From Dokdonella_A sp963775445 (GTDB lineage: Bacteria; Pseudomonadota; Gammaproteobacteria; Xanthomonadales; Rhodanobacteraceae): a stretch of DNA of 64,000 nucleotides. This document shows, one piece after another, positions 34,605-44,311 of the stretch. The notes under the pieces were generated by a model, which saw nothing but the letters and a program-made list of their open reading frames with translations, searched no databases and had not been told where the DNA came from. Location of the stretch: positions 1,798,001-1,862,000 of the forward strand of contig CAVZIT010000004.1 of assembly GCA_963775445.1 (NCBI GenBank), read 5' to 3'. The position numbers and the translations under genes were made by a program. Numbering within the stretch: the stretch's first letter is position 1; every line of letters starts with the position of its first letter.

Positions 34605-36155
34605 TCAGCGAGCCGTTTTGGCGGCTCGTTCCGACGCAATTGCGGTGGCGACATCGCGGGGATAGGTCCTGGCAGCTGGAAACAGCAACCATGCCCCGGC
34701 GATCGCCAGCGGCACCAGCAGCACCAGAAAGGCCTGTCCCAACCCGGTGCCACCCGTGGAGTCATGGCCTGCCGCCAGCCCGAACGTGACACCGCGACCA
34801 CCGAACCATGAGGCGACCAAGCCAAACAGCGGTGGCGCCATGGCTTCCAGCGCATAACGCAACGTGGAGCGCACCCCCTCGGCGCGACCCCACAATCCCG
34901 ACGGCATCACATCGAGCATCGCCGAATCGACCGCGGGATTGGCGCCGCCGATGCCCGCTGCGGCAACGAACAGAAACGGCGCCGCCACGGCCAGCGAGCT
35001 GACCAGCAACGCCGGCACCAGCACGGCGCTCGCGATCAGGTAGGCTGCCGCACCCATCAGCACACGCCCGTTGAGCCGTCCTCGCTGAATCAACGCGTCC
35101 CCGATGCGCCCGGTCAACAGCACGCCGGCGATCGCCCCGAGACCGAGGCCAACCGCGATGCTGCTCGCTGCGGCTTGACCAAGATCGAAGCGATTGCGCA
35201 TGAACACGATCGCGAACGTGCGAAGACCGGTGAAATAGAAATAGCCGAGCGCCGAGGCGATGAGCAGGCTGCGATAGGTACGCACCGCGAGCACATGGCG
35301 CGCCGCGCCCCACACGGAAAGCGTCGCCGGATCTTGTTTCAACACCAGTGATTCATGGGGTTCGATAGCGCGGCTTTCGATTTTCGACTCGATCTGTGTT
35401 GGTCGCGCCGGATTCTTTCCCGATCCGGAAGGGTGGTCGGGGCCCGATTCCGCTTTCGTATCGGCCTTGTCGACCTTCGAATCGCTCGGCAAGCGGCCCT
35501 GACCGCCGCGTGCGGGCTCGCTCAACGACTGGCGAATGACCCAGGCGAGAATGAATCCAATGCCGCCGAGCATCCAGAACGAAGCGCGCCAGGACAGGAT
35601 CGCGGCGACATTGCCCGATATCAGAAATCCAAATGCCACGCCCAGCAGTTCGCCGGCAAGTATGTAGCCGAAGATGCGCCCGCGTTCGCCAGGCCGGAAG
35701 AAGTCGCCAACCAAGGACACTACCGTGGGTCCGGCAACGCCGACGACCGCACCCAGAAACAGCCGGCTGACCAGCAACATCGCATAGGAATTCGATGCCC
35801 CATTGACCAGCATCGCCACGGACCAGACCACGATACCGATCGTCAGCAGCCGCGTACGATCAACCCGATCGGCGAGCACTCCGAACGGCAGCGTCACCAC
35901 GGCACCGACCGCAGTCGAGGCGCTCACCAGCCAACCGATCTCGATGTTGCCGATATGCAGCGCGTGCTCAAGTGCGGCGGCGACCGCACCGACGGTCGCC
36001 TTGTCGGCCGCATCCAGACCAAGGACGCACGCCAGCAGCGTAATGACCTTGAGTCGTTCGCGACCACCGACCAGGCGGGCCAGTGGCGCTTCAATGTCGT
36101 CACGAAACCAGTCATGCAGTGTTTGTACGCTCACAGGTAGCTTGTGTTGAGTCAT
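34605..36155 (-). CDS. MFS transporter (spinster-like)
   Basis: 516 residues with about 12 membrane helices. MFS motif A is readable as GVLADRVDRTRLL after the second helix, and LGAVVGVAGPTVVSLVGDFFRPGERGR follows helix 4. A charged loop of about 70 residues rich in Lys, Ser and Pro (about residues 218-288) separates the two six-helix halves, longer than usual. Substrate unknown. It is divergent from the second MFS gene. Confidence 0.85.
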   Translation of the reverse strand: MTQHKLPVSVQTLHDWFRDDIEAPLARLVGGRERLKVITLLACVLGLDAADKATVGAVAAALEHALHIGNIEIGWLVSASTAVGAVVTLPFGVLADRVDRTRLLTIGIVVWSVAMLVNGASNSYAMLLVSRLFLGAVVGVAGPTVVSLVGDFFRPGERGRIFGYILAGELLGVAFGFLISGNVAAILSWRASFWMLGGIGFILAWVIRQSLSEPARGGQGRLPSDSKVDKADTKAESGPDHPSGSGKNPARPTQIESKIESRAIEPHESLVLKQDPATLSVWGAARHVLAVRTYRSLLIASALGYFYFTGLRTFAIVFMRNRFDLGQAAASSIAVGLGLGAIAGVLLTGRIGDALIQRGRLNGRVLMGAAAYLIASAVLVPALLVSSLAVAAPFLFVAAAGIGGANPAVDSAMLDVMPSGLWGRAEGVRSTLRYALEAMAPPLFGLVASWFGGRGVTFGLAAGHDSTGGTGLGQAFLVLLVPLAIAGAWLLFPAARTYPRDVATAIASERAAKTAR

Positions 36156-36369
36156 CGGTGATTTTCAGTTGGTGCCATGCGGGACGGATCGGCATTCTTT
36201 TTCTTGAACCGGATTCACTTCAGGAAATTGCAAGCCGTTAAGGAAATATCTGAATCCGGCGGAGCCCGTAGTGTGGGTGCAGAATGCTTAACGCCATCGT
36301 CACGCGTGCGTCGAATTGGCTGCGATTGCCGCATTCGGGTCGAGTGCGACTGGCGCGCGCGACATCGCG

Positions 36370-37596
36370 ATGCCCATGAGTGAAAACGCCCGCCGCAAGA
36401 TATCGCAGCCTGCGCTGTCGCTGCTCGCATTGATGATGGCGGCAGGGCCGTTCGGCGATACCGAATACACCCCCGCCATGCCGGCGATCGCGCACACGCT
36501 GCATGCCGATTACGGCATGGTGCAATTCACCATGACGGCCTATCTGATTGGCTCATCGGTGAGTCAGCTTTTTCACGGCCCGATCTCGGATCGCTTCGGA
36601 CGGCGCCCGGCAATGCTGGCCGGCGCGGGTATTCTGGTGCTCGGATCGCTGCTGTGCCTCGTGAGTTTCTCGATCTGGCCGCTGATCGGAGGACGTCTGG
36701 TTCAGGGTGTCGGCGCGTGTGCGGGCGGTGTGATCGCCGACGCCGCGGTGCGCGATGCGTTCCCGCAGGATCGGCGCCAGCGCATTTACGCCAAGCTCAA
36801 TGCGGCTTTCGCGCTCGCACCCGCGATTGGTCCTGTCGCTGGCACCTATATCGCGCACGCATTCGGCTGGCATGCCAATTTCGCCTTGCTGCTCGCACTT
36901 TCCGTCGCGTTGTGGCTTGCGGTGTGGCGCTGGCTGCCCGAGACGGCCCCGAGGCTCGACCAGCGAGCGCTGCAACCGCTGCGCTTCTGGCGCAATTACC
37001 GCCAGGCATTGCTGACACGCGGATTCCTGTTCTATGCGGCGCTCGGCGGCCTGTGCGTCGGCATCGTCTACACCGCGTTGATCGGCGCGCCGGATCTGGT
37101 CATCAATGTCCTCGGCCGAGGCAGCACCGCAATCGTCGTTGTTGCGCTATCCATTCTGGTTGCCTTCGTGGCCGGGGCCGGGCTCTGCATATTGTTGACC
37201 GATCGGCTCGCTCACCTGCTGATCATCGCGTGCGGCCTCGGACTGATGCTGGCGGCATCGTCTGCGTTGCTTGCGATTGCGTTGCTGCTCGGCAAACAGG
37301 GAACGCTGGCCGAGTACCTGATTCCGATCGCATCGTGTTTCGTCGCAGTCGGCCTGGTCGTGCCGGTCAGTACCGCGAAGGCGATGGCGCCATTCCGGCG
37401 CATGGCCGGCGCGGCCTCCTCCCTGCTCGGCTTCATGCGCATGGGAATCGCCGCGCTCGGCACGCTGGCCATGAGCCTGCTGCACCATGGAAGCGTGCTG
37501 GACATCCCGATCGTTTTTCTCGCGCTGTCGGCGACTGCTCTCGTGCTGTTCGCAGCTTATCTTGGTCTGCGCGGCAAGCCGCCATTGCGACATTGA
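36370..37596 (+). CDS. Bcr/CflA-type MFS drug-resistance transporter
   Basis: 408 residues, 12 predicted helices. The Bcr/CflA pattern is clear: DTEYTPAMPAIAHTL at the start, QFTMTAYLIGSSVSQLFHGPISDRFGRRP (motif A) and RLVQGVGACAGGVIADAAVRD. Probably a proton-coupled exporter of small molecules or antibiotics. The start is one of two nearby ATGs (36370 or 36376); neither has a good ribosome-binding site. The CCGGATTC/GAATCCGG inverted repeat at 36209-36259 in the divergent gap could be regulatory. Confidence 0.85.
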   Translation: MPMSENARRKISQPALSLLALMMAAGPFGDTEYTPAMPAIAHTLHADYGMVQFTMTAYLIGSSVSQLFHGPISDRFGRRPAMLAGAGILVLGSLLCLVSFSIWPLIGGRLVQGVGACAGGVIADAAVRDAFPQDRRQRIYAKLNAAFALAPAIGPVAGTYIAHAFGWHANFALLLALSVALWLAVWRWLPETAPRLDQRALQPLRFWRNYRQALLTRGFLFYAALGGLCVGIVYTALIGAPDLVINVLGRGSTAIVVVALSILVAFVAGAGLCILLTDRLAHLLIIACGLGLMLAASSALLAIALLLGKQGTLAEYLIPIASCFVAVGLVVPVSTAKAMAPFRRMAGAASSLLGFMRMGIAALGTLAMSLLHHGSVLDIPIVFLALSATALVLFAAYLGLRGKPPLRH

Positions 37597-37788
37597 TCGG
37601 AATCCGGCTGCGCTCGGACACGGTATGTCGGTAGGGGGAGGGGCATTTCTCGCTCAGCCGGACGGTCGCGGCTTGCGTTGTGGGAGAACCGCCGCCTTGC
37701 TCGTCTCTCAAGCGGATTCGCGGTCGGCACTTCGCGGATCTGCCACGCGAATTGGCAGGCGGGTTGACCGGCTCGTGCCCCTGCCCGG

Positions 37789-38277
37789 TCAGCGACGCTC
37801 GCGAAAGAATGCCCGAAGCAATTGCGCCGATTGGGCGCCGAGAACGCCGCGCGTGACGGCGACGCGGTGGTTGTGACGATCGCTCGTCAAGGTGTCGAAC
37901 ACGCTTCCGGCCGCACCGGTCTTCGGATCGTCAGCGCCATAAACGACGCGGTGCACCCGCGCATGGAGGATCGCGCCGGCACACATCACGCACGGTTCGA
38001 GCGTCACATACAGCGTCGTGCCGGGAAAGCGGTAGTTCTCGAGGCGTGCGCCCGCGTCGCGAAGCGCTTCGATTTCCGCATGCGCACTTGGATCGTTGCG
38101 ACTGATGTTTCGGTTCCAGCCGCTTCCGATCACCTTGCCATCCCGAACCAGCAGTGCGCCGACCGGTACTTCGCCTTCGCCGGTTTGCGCGCGCCGTGCC
38201 AGTGCCAGGGCCTGCGTCATCCAGAACGCGTCGTCCAGCATTCCTACCCGTCCGTCCTGGTCCACGCGGGTGTTCAT
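37789..38277 (-). CDS. tadA: tRNA-specific adenosine deaminase TadA
   Basis: Converts wobble adenosine 34 of tRNA-Arg(ACG) to inosine. 162 residues. The zinc/catalytic site is complete: H66 and E68 in SAHAEIEAL, C96 and C99 in EPCVMCAGA. The conserved RVVYGADDPKTGAAGS follows. The start at 38277 gives a 12-residue N-terminal extension over an alternative ATG at 38241. It is downstream of guaA by 42 bases and probably in the same operon. Confidence 0.93.
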   Translation of the reverse strand: MNTRVDQDGRVGMLDDAFWMTQALALARRAQTGEGEVPVGALLVRDGKVIGSGWNRNISRNDPSAHAEIEALRDAGARLENYRFPGTTLYVTLEPCVMCAGAILHARVHRVVYGADDPKTGAAGSVFDTLTSDRHNHRVAVTRGVLGAQSAQLLRAFFRERR

Positions 38278-38319
38278 GTGATCACCTGCGCTTGAACGGC
38301 GACCCGCTCATCGGGGCGT

Positions 38320-39921
38320 CTATTCCCATTCGATGGTCGCCGGGGGTTTGCTGCTCACGTCGTAAACGACGCGAGATATACCTTTCAACTCATTGATTAT
38401 CCGACGTGAAACCGTATCAATGAAGTCATAGGGCAAATGGGCCCAATGGGCGGTCATGAAATCGATCGTCTCGACGGCCCGTAGCGCAATGACCCATTCG
38501 TAGGCGCGGCCGTCACCCACCACGCCAACGGAGCGTACCGGCAGGAAGACCGCGAATGCCTGGCTGACCGTGTCGTAGAGGTCGTGCTTGCGCAATTCAT
38601 CGATGAAGATGCGATCGGCGCGTGCAAGCAAATGCGCGTATTCACGCTTGACCTCGCCCAGGATGCGCACGCCAAGTCCAGGCCCCGGAAACGGGTGCCG
38701 ATAGACCATCTCGCGCGGCAAGCCAAGCTCGATGCCGATGCGTCGCACCTCGTCCTTGAACAGCTCACGCAGAGGCTCGATCAGACGCAGGTTCATGCGT
38801 TCGGGCAAACCGCCGACGTTGTGATGGGACTTGATGACGTGTGCCTTGCCGGTGCTGCTGCCCGCAGACTCGATCACGTCCGGATAGATCGTTCCCTGCG
38901 CGAGCCATTCGACCTCGCTTAGCTTGCCCGCTTCTTCATCGAATATCTCGATGAACAGGCCACCGATGACCTTGCGCTTTTGCTCCGGATCCGAAATGCC
39001 CTTCAAGGCACTGAAGTAACGCTCGGCGGCATCGACACGAATCACGTGCACGCCCATGTGCTCGGCCATCGTCGCCATGACCTGATCGCCTTCGCCCTCG
39101 CGCAACAACCCGGTATCGACGAACACGCAAGTCAAGTGGTCGCCTATCGCGCGCTCCAGCAACGCAGCGACGACGGACGAATCGACGCCGCCCGACAGGC
39201 CCAGCAGAACCTTGCCGCGACCGACCTGCTCGCGCACGCGGTCGATGGCGTCCTCCACGATATTCGCAGCCGTCCACAGGCGCGCGCAGCCGGCAATATC
39301 GATCACAAAGCGTCGCAGGATCTCACCCCCGCTGCGCGTATGCGTGACTTCCGGATGGAACTGCAAACCAAACCAATGGCGCGTCTCGTCGGCCATGGCA
39401 ACAATGGGCACACCTGTTGTTGCCGCCACCGCGGCGAAATTTGCAGGCAACACCGTGACGCGGTCTCCGTGGGACATCCAGACGTCCAATCCCGAAGCCG
39501 TCTTTCCGGCCTCCGAAGTCCGCGCGGAGGCGTCTCCAGTTGAATCGACAAGGCCGTCGAACAAACTGCACGAGGCGGTCGGTCGCACGTTCGCATAGCC
39601 GAATTCACGTTCGTGTTCGGATTCCACATGGCCGCCCAGCTGCAAGGCCAGCGCCTGCATGCCGTAACAGATGCCAAGGAGAGGCACATTCAGATCGAAT
39701 ATCGCCGGTGCAATGCGCGGCGAGTCGGCTTCGGTGACGGACGCGGGTCCACCGGAAAGAATCACCCCGCGCGGTGCGAAATCGGCGATTGCGCCAGCGT
39801 CGTGATCCCAGGCCCAGATCTCGCAATACACGCCGATCTCGCGCACGCGGCGCGCAATGAGCTGGGTGTATTGCGATCCGAAATCAATGATCAGGATCTT
39901 GTCGCGATGGATGTTCTGCAT
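38320..39921 (-). CDS. guaA: GMP synthase (glutamine-hydrolysing)
   Basis: Aminates XMP to GMP. 533 residues: class I glutamine amidotransferase domain with nucleophile C85 in LGICYGMQAL, then an ATP-pyrophosphatase domain with the P-loop LGLSGGVDSSVVAALL near residue 240, and the C-terminal dimerisation domain ending KPPATIEWE. Length and ends match the family. It follows guaB after 73 bases. Confidence 0.97.
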   Translation of the reverse strand: MQNIHRDKILIIDFGSQYTQLIARRVREIGVYCEIWAWDHDAGAIADFAPRGVILSGGPASVTEADSPRIAPAIFDLNVPLLGICYGMQALALQLGGHVESEHEREFGYANVRPTASCSLFDGLVDSTGDASARTSEAGKTASGLDVWMSHGDRVTVLPANFAAVAATTGVPIVAMADETRHWFGLQFHPEVTHTRSGGEILRRFVIDIAGCARLWTAANIVEDAIDRVREQVGRGKVLLGLSGGVDSSVVAALLERAIGDHLTCVFVDTGLLREGEGDQVMATMAEHMGVHVIRVDAAERYFSALKGISDPEQKRKVIGGLFIEIFDEEAGKLSEVEWLAQGTIYPDVIESAGSSTGKAHVIKSHHNVGGLPERMNLRLIEPLRELFKDEVRRIGIELGLPREMVYRHPFPGPGLGVRILGEVKREYAHLLARADRIFIDELRKHDLYDTVSQAFAVFLPVRSVGVVGDGRAYEWVIALRAVETIDFMTAHWAHLPYDFIDTVSRRIINELKGISRVVYDVSSKPPATIEWE

Positions 39922-39994
39922 GCGTGAAAATCAGGGGCGGTTAACCGAAGCAGCTCGACTGGCAGGCCTTTCGCAAGTACATCACTGCGCGATT

Positions 39995-41452
39995 TCAATC
40001 CATGCGGTAATTCGGCGCTTCCTTGGTGATCTGCACATCGTGCACGTGCGCCTCGCGCACACCGGCGCCGGTCACGCGCACGAACTCGGGCCTCGCGCGC
40101 ATTTCGTCGATCGTCGCGCAGCCGCAATATCCCATCGAGGAGCGCAGCCCTCCGGTCAATTGATGGATGATGCTGCGCAGCGGTCCTCTGTACGGCACGC
40201 GGCCCTCGATGCCCTCGGGAACCAGCTTGTCGGCGTCCGTCTCGTCCTGGAAGTAGCGATCGGAGGATCCCTGCGACATGGCGCCGAGCGATCCCATGCC
40301 GCGGTAGCTTTTGTAGGAACGGCCCTGATACAGCTCGATCTCGCCCGGAGCTTCCTCGGTGCCGGCAAACATCGATCCGAGCATGACCGTCGAGGCTCCG
40401 GCGGCGATCGCCTTGGCGACATCTCCGGAATAACGGATGCCGCCATCGGCAATCAGCGGTATTTCGTCTTTCAGCGCATCGGCCACCATCGCGATCGCCG
40501 TGACCTGCGGCACGCCGACGCCGGCAACGATGCGCGTCGTGCAGATCGAGCCTGGTCCCACGCCGACCTTGACCGCATCAACGCCGGCATCGACCAGCGC
40601 ACGCGCCGCATCGGCCGTAACGATATTCCCCGCGATCAACTGCATCTGGGCAAACTGGCTCCTGACCCAGCGCACGCGATCCAGCACTCCCCGGGAATGA
40701 CCATGCGCCGTGTCGACCACGATGACATCGACCCCGGCCTCCGCCAGCGCGATCACGCGGGCCTCGGTGTCGCCGCCGACTCCGACCGCCGCGCCGACAA
40801 GCAAGCGCTCGTGATCGTCCTTGGCCGCATGCGGATTGTCGCGCGCCTTCTGGATGTCCTTGACGGTGATCAGCCCGCGTAGCTCGAATGCATCGTTGAC
40901 CACGAGGATTTTTTCGATTCGGTGCTTGTGCAGCAGCGCGATGATTTCATCTTCGTCGGCGCCTTCCTTGACCGTGACGAGCTTGTCCTTGCGGGTCATG
41001 ATGTTCCTGACCGGATCGTCGCGCTTCTTCTCGAACCGCAAGTCGCGACTGGTGACGATGCCGACCAGCTCGTTGCCGTTCTCGACGACCGGAACACCGG
41101 AGATATTGTTGGCGTGGGTTATCTGCATGACCTCGCCTATCGAGGTCTGCGGGCCGACGGTAAGTGGATCGCGGATGACACCGGCTTCGAACTTCTTGAC
41201 CAGGCGCACTTCGGCGGCCTGACGTTCCACCGACATGTTCTTGTGGATGATGCCGATGCCTCCGCACTGCGCGATAGTGATCGCAAGACGCGCTTCGGTC
41301 ACGGTATCCATGGCCGACGACACGATCGGGATGTTCAGGCGGATGCCGCGGGTCAGGCGCGTCGATGTGTCGACATTGCGCGGCAGCACTTCGGAATGGG
41401 CGGGGACGAGATAGACGTCGTCGTAGGTCAGGGCCTCGGCGAGGATACGCAT
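39995..41452 (-). CDS. guaB: Inosine-5'-monophosphate dehydrogenase
   Basis: Oxidises IMP to XMP, the rate-limiting step to GMP. 485 residues: TIM barrel starting LTYDDVYLVPAHSEVLP, with two CBS domains inserted (about residues 95-205), the catalytic cysteine in GPGSICTTRIV, and the flap GYCGCATIDEMR near the end. It is upstream of guaA, giving the classical guaBA order, and 67 bases downstream of folD. Confidence 0.97.
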   Translation of the reverse strand: MRILAEALTYDDVYLVPAHSEVLPRNVDTSTRLTRGIRLNIPIVSSAMDTVTEARLAITIAQCGGIGIIHKNMSVERQAAEVRLVKKFEAGVIRDPLTVGPQTSIGEVMQITHANNISGVPVVENGNELVGIVTSRDLRFEKKRDDPVRNIMTRKDKLVTVKEGADEDEIIALLHKHRIEKILVVNDAFELRGLITVKDIQKARDNPHAAKDDHERLLVGAAVGVGGDTEARVIALAEAGVDVIVVDTAHGHSRGVLDRVRWVRSQFAQMQLIAGNIVTADAARALVDAGVDAVKVGVGPGSICTTRIVAGVGVPQVTAIAMVADALKDEIPLIADGGIRYSGDVAKAIAAGASTVMLGSMFAGTEEAPGEIELYQGRSYKSYRGMGSLGAMSQGSSDRYFQDETDADKLVPEGIEGRVPYRGPLRSIIHQLTGGLRSSMGYCGCATIDEMRARPEFVRVTGAGVREAHVHDVQITKEAPNYRMD

Positions 41453-41519
41453 GGACTGATCCGGCGTGGCAATGCGCGATTATACGCTGTCGCGGCGCAG
41501 ACTTCCGCACCGACCTCGA

Positions 41520-42368
41520 TCAAAAAGTCTCGGCGGCTTCGAGCGTGTTCTCCATCAGGGTAGCCACGGTCATCGGACCGACTCCCCCGGGGACGGGCGT
41601 GATCCAAGAGGCGCGTTCGGCCGCCGCCGCGAATTCGATATCGCCCACGAGTCGCCCGTCCTTGCGGCGATTGATTCCTACGTCGATGACCACGGCTCCG
41701 GGCTTGATCCACTCGCCTTTCACCACGCCTGGCATGCCGACCGCGACAATCACGATATCGCCCTGGGAAACGTATTGCGCCAAATCCCGGGTGAACTTGT
41801 GGCAGCAGGTGGTGGTGCATCCGGCAATCAGAAGTTCCAGCACCAGCGGTCGACCGACATGATTGGAAACGCCGACCACCACCGCGTGCCGACCACGCAC
41901 CGGTCTGTCGGTATTTCCAAGCAGCGTCATCACGCCTTTGGGCGTACATGGGCGCAGTCCGAAACGCCTGAGCGCAAGATGCCCGAGGTTGGTCGCGTTG
42001 AAGCCGTCGACGTCCTTGCGCGGATCGATACGATCGATCAACGCATTGCTGTCCATGCCGTGGGGCAGCGGCAACTGCACGAGTATCCCGTCCACTGCCG
42101 GGTCCGCGTTGAGCTTGTCGATCAGCGCGTACAGTTCGCGCTCGGACGTGCCAACCGGCAAATCGTAGTCGAAGGATCGGAATCCCACACGCTTGCACGC
42201 GCGCCTCTTGTTGCGCACGTACACAGACGAGGCCGGATCGGATCCGACCAGCACCACGGCCAAACCTGGCGCATCGTGTCCGGCCGCCGATCGTGCCCTT
42301 ACCCGCGAAGCAATGCGGTCGAGCAGTTCATTGGCGATGCGTTTGCCGTCGAGCAGTCGTGCGGTCAT
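41520..42368 (-). CDS. folD: Bifunctional methylenetetrahydrofolate dehydrogenase/cyclohydrolase
   Basis: Interconverts 5,10-methylene- and 10-formyl-tetrahydrofolate using NADP+, supplying one-carbon units for purines. 282 residues. The conserved SVYVRNKRRACKRVG carries the catalytic lysine, followed by GILVQLPLPHGMD and PVPGGVGPMTVATLMENT. It heads a co-directional group with guaB, guaA and tadA, all serving purine or RNA metabolism. Confidence 0.96.
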   Translation of the reverse strand: MTARLLDGKRIANELLDRIASRVRARSAAGHDAPGLAVVLVGSDPASSVYVRNKRRACKRVGFRSFDYDLPVGTSERELYALIDKLNADPAVDGILVQLPLPHGMDSNALIDRIDPRKDVDGFNATNLGHLALRRFGLRPCTPKGVMTLLGNTDRPVRGRHAVVVGVSNHVGRPLVLELLIAGCTTTCCHKFTRDLAQYVSQGDIVIVAVGMPGVVKGEWIKPGAVVIDVGINRRKDGRLVGDIEFAAAAERASWITPVPGGVGPMTVATLMENTLEAAETF

Positions 42369-42560
42369 CGGTGATCCGTAGCCGGGCGCGCATTATCCAT
42401 GCACCCGGGGTGGCGCTCAAACGGGATGACCATTCGGCGGCCTTGAAACTTGAGGAAGCACGCTCAACCAACCGATTCCTTCCCGTCTGCCAGGGGTCGA
42501 TGCATTTTGATGCGGAATGCGCGAGCATCCATGCTCCAAATCCAACGCGTGGGAGTCGCC

Positions 42561-42851
42561 ATGACCGAAAACCACAGCGAAATCGAGGCCGCCGCGTTCC
42601 GACGCCTGCTCGATCATCTTCGCACCCGCAGCGATGTACAAAACATTGATCTGATGATCATGGCGGGCTTCTGCCGCAACTGCCTCGCCGACTGGTATCG
42701 CGAAGCGGCAGCCGAGCGAGGCGTCACGCTCGATCGGGAGGCCGCGCGTGAATACGTATATGGCATTCCGTTCGGGAAGTGGAAAGCCGAGCATCAACGC
42801 GACGCGAGCCCGGAACAACTGGCGGCCCTCGAAAAGGCGCAGGCAAAATAG
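42561..42851 (+). CDS. DUF1244 family protein
   Basis: 96 residues, cytosolic, with the family hallmark IMAGFCRNCLADWYREAA and the later YVYGIPFGKWKAEHQ. The two cysteines of CRNC may bind metal; function unknown. The start at 42561 follows GGGAG. It is divergent from folD and converges on moeB across a pair of repeats. Confidence 0.92.
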   Translation: MTENHSEIEAAAFRRLLDHLRTRSDVQNIDLMIMAGFCRNCLADWYREAAAERGVTLDREAAREYVYGIPFGKWKAEHQRDASPEQLAALEKAQAK

Positions 42852-42888
42852 CTTGCCTGATTGGCGACGATGCTCAGCCAAAGAAATT

Positions 42889-42984
42889 CCGTTCGTGCTG
42901 AGCGTAGCTGGCGTAAGCACGCGAAGTCGAAGCACTGATCGACGCGGCCCTTCGACTTCGCTGCGCTACGCTCAGGACGAACGG
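42889..42984. repeat. Intergenic palindromic repeat, long copy
   Basis: Inverted element bounded by CCGTTCGTGCTGAGCGTAGC on the left and GCTACGCTCAGGACGAACGG on the right, with internal GAAGTCGAAG and CTTCGACTTCGCTGCG pieces that also pair. This is the widespread proteobacterial GAGCGTAGC/GAAGTCGAAGG dispersed repeat type. It forms a long hairpin between two convergent genes. Confidence 0.85.
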
Positions 42985-43016
42985 GACTTCCCGCTGTTCG
43001 CAGGCCGAATCAATCA

Positions 43017-43073
43017 CCGTTCGTGCTGAGCCCTTCGACTTTGCGTCTCCGGCGCTACGCTCAGGGCGAACGG
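43017..43073. repeat. Intergenic palindromic repeat, short copy
   Basis: Second copy of the same element: CCGTTCGTGCTGAGCCCTTC ... GCGCTACGCTCAGGGCGAAC ending CGG, in the same orientation 33 bases after the first. Together the two copies separate the convergent DUF1244 and moeB genes and could act as a transcription stop for both. Confidence 0.85.
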
Positions 43074-43137
43074 GAATTATTCGATGGATTGTGCCGGTTC
43101 AATGGCACGTTTCGCGCGCGACGCAGGCATGCCGCCA

Positions 43138-44307
43138 CTAATGTCGTGCGCTGCACATTTGAGCGATATCCTCGTAGCCTTGGAACTGCGCCGACTTGCC
43201 GCAACCCGGGCAATCCCGATCCCGCGGCAAGGCAAGTTCCGTGAATCGCGCGTAGAGCGCATCGTAACAAAGCAGTCGGCCGGCAAGGCTGGTTCCGATC
43301 CCCAGCACCAGCTTCATCGCTTCGGTTGCCTGCAACATCCCGACCACGCCCGGAACTACGCCGAGCACGCCAGCCTCGCTGCAATTCGGCGCGTCGGCAC
43401 CCGCAGGCGGTTCCGGGAAAAGGCAGCGGTAGCAAGGCGAATCGGGTCGGCGCGGATCGAACACGCTGACCTGTCCACTGAAACGGTGCACGGCACCGTA
43501 GACCAGCGGTATGCCAAGGCGCAAACACGCCGCATTGAGCAGATACCGCGTCGGGAAATTGTCGGCGCCGTCGATGATCACATCATGATCGCGGATCAAC
43601 TCCTCGACATTCGCAGCGCGCAATCGCTGGTCGCTGGTTTCGATATGGATGCACGGATTCAGCGCGCTCAAGGCCATGCGCGCCGATTCGGTCTTCTTCA
43701 TGCCGACGCGTGCGTCGGCATGAATGATCTGGCGCTGCAGGTTCGATCGCTCGACGCGATCGTCGTCGATGAGGGTAATCCAGCCGACGCCGGCTGCAGC
43801 GAGGTAGATCGAGGCCGGAGCGCCCAGACCTCCCGCGCCGATCAGGGCAACACGCGCCGCGGCGAGTTTGCCCTGGCCGCCCGCACCGATCTCGGGCAGC
43901 AACAGGTGCCTCGAATAGCGTTCAGTCATGTCCGCATCGAGCAGCGACTCGGCCAGCGGCAACGCAGCCTGTTTCCATGCGGCAAAACCTCCGCGCACCG
44001 ATGCGACTCGCGCGTATCCGAGGCCTTGCAGGGTCTCGGCTGCCCGCAGCGAGCGCCGCCCGCTGGCGCACAACGTCAGGATTTCGCGTTCGAGATCGGG
44101 CGCGCGATCCACAATGCCGCGTTCCAACTCGCCGCTGGCGATACCCGTCGCATCGCGCGGCATGCCGATGGCACGCTCGGCCTCTTCGCGAACATCGATC
44201 AGCAGTGCACCGGCACGTTGACGCGCGAACGCCTCGGCGGGCTCGATTTCCTGGATGAAGATCGGTGGATTCGCCATCGTCCGTGATTGCGCGACGGGAT
44301 CGCTCAT
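43138..44307 (-). CDS. moeB: Molybdopterin-synthase adenylyltransferase MoeB with N-terminal rhodanese domain
   Basis: Activates the C-terminus of MoaD by adenylation for sulphur transfer in molybdenum cofactor synthesis. 389 residues: an N-terminal rhodanese domain (about residues 15-120; LLIDVREE, active-site C80 in LTLCASGRRS), then the ThiF/MoeB domain with ATP loop IGAGGLGAPAS, DDDRVERSNLQRQ, and a zinc site of two CxxC pairs (CYRC and CPGC). In eukaryotic MOCS3/Uba4 the rhodanese is C-terminal, so the order here is reversed. MANPP at 44277 is an alternative start. It lies 4 bases after moeA. Confidence 0.93.
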   Translation of the reverse strand: MSDPVAQSRTMANPPIFIQEIEPAEAFARQRAGALLIDVREEAERAIGMPRDATGIASGELERGIVDRAPDLEREILTLCASGRRSLRAAETLQGLGYARVASVRGGFAAWKQAALPLAESLLDADMTERYSRHLLLPEIGAGGQGKLAAARVALIGAGGLGAPASIYLAAAGVGWITLIDDDRVERSNLQRQIIHADARVGMKKTESARMALSALNPCIHIETSDQRLRAANVEELIRDHDVIIDGADNFPTRYLLNAACLRLGIPLVYGAVHRFSGQVSVFDPRRPDSPCYRCLFPEPPAGADAPNCSEAGVLGVVPGVVGMLQATEAMKLVLGIGTSLAGRLLCYDALYARFTELALPRDRDCPGCGKSAQFQGYEDIAQMCSARH

Positions 44308-44311
44308 GGGT

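Noticed and set aside
43138..44307. Rhodanese-MoeB fusion as a novel architecture
   Set aside because: To my knowledge MoeB proteins with N-terminal rhodanese domains occur in other xanthomonads; unusual compared with eukaryotic homologues but not new.
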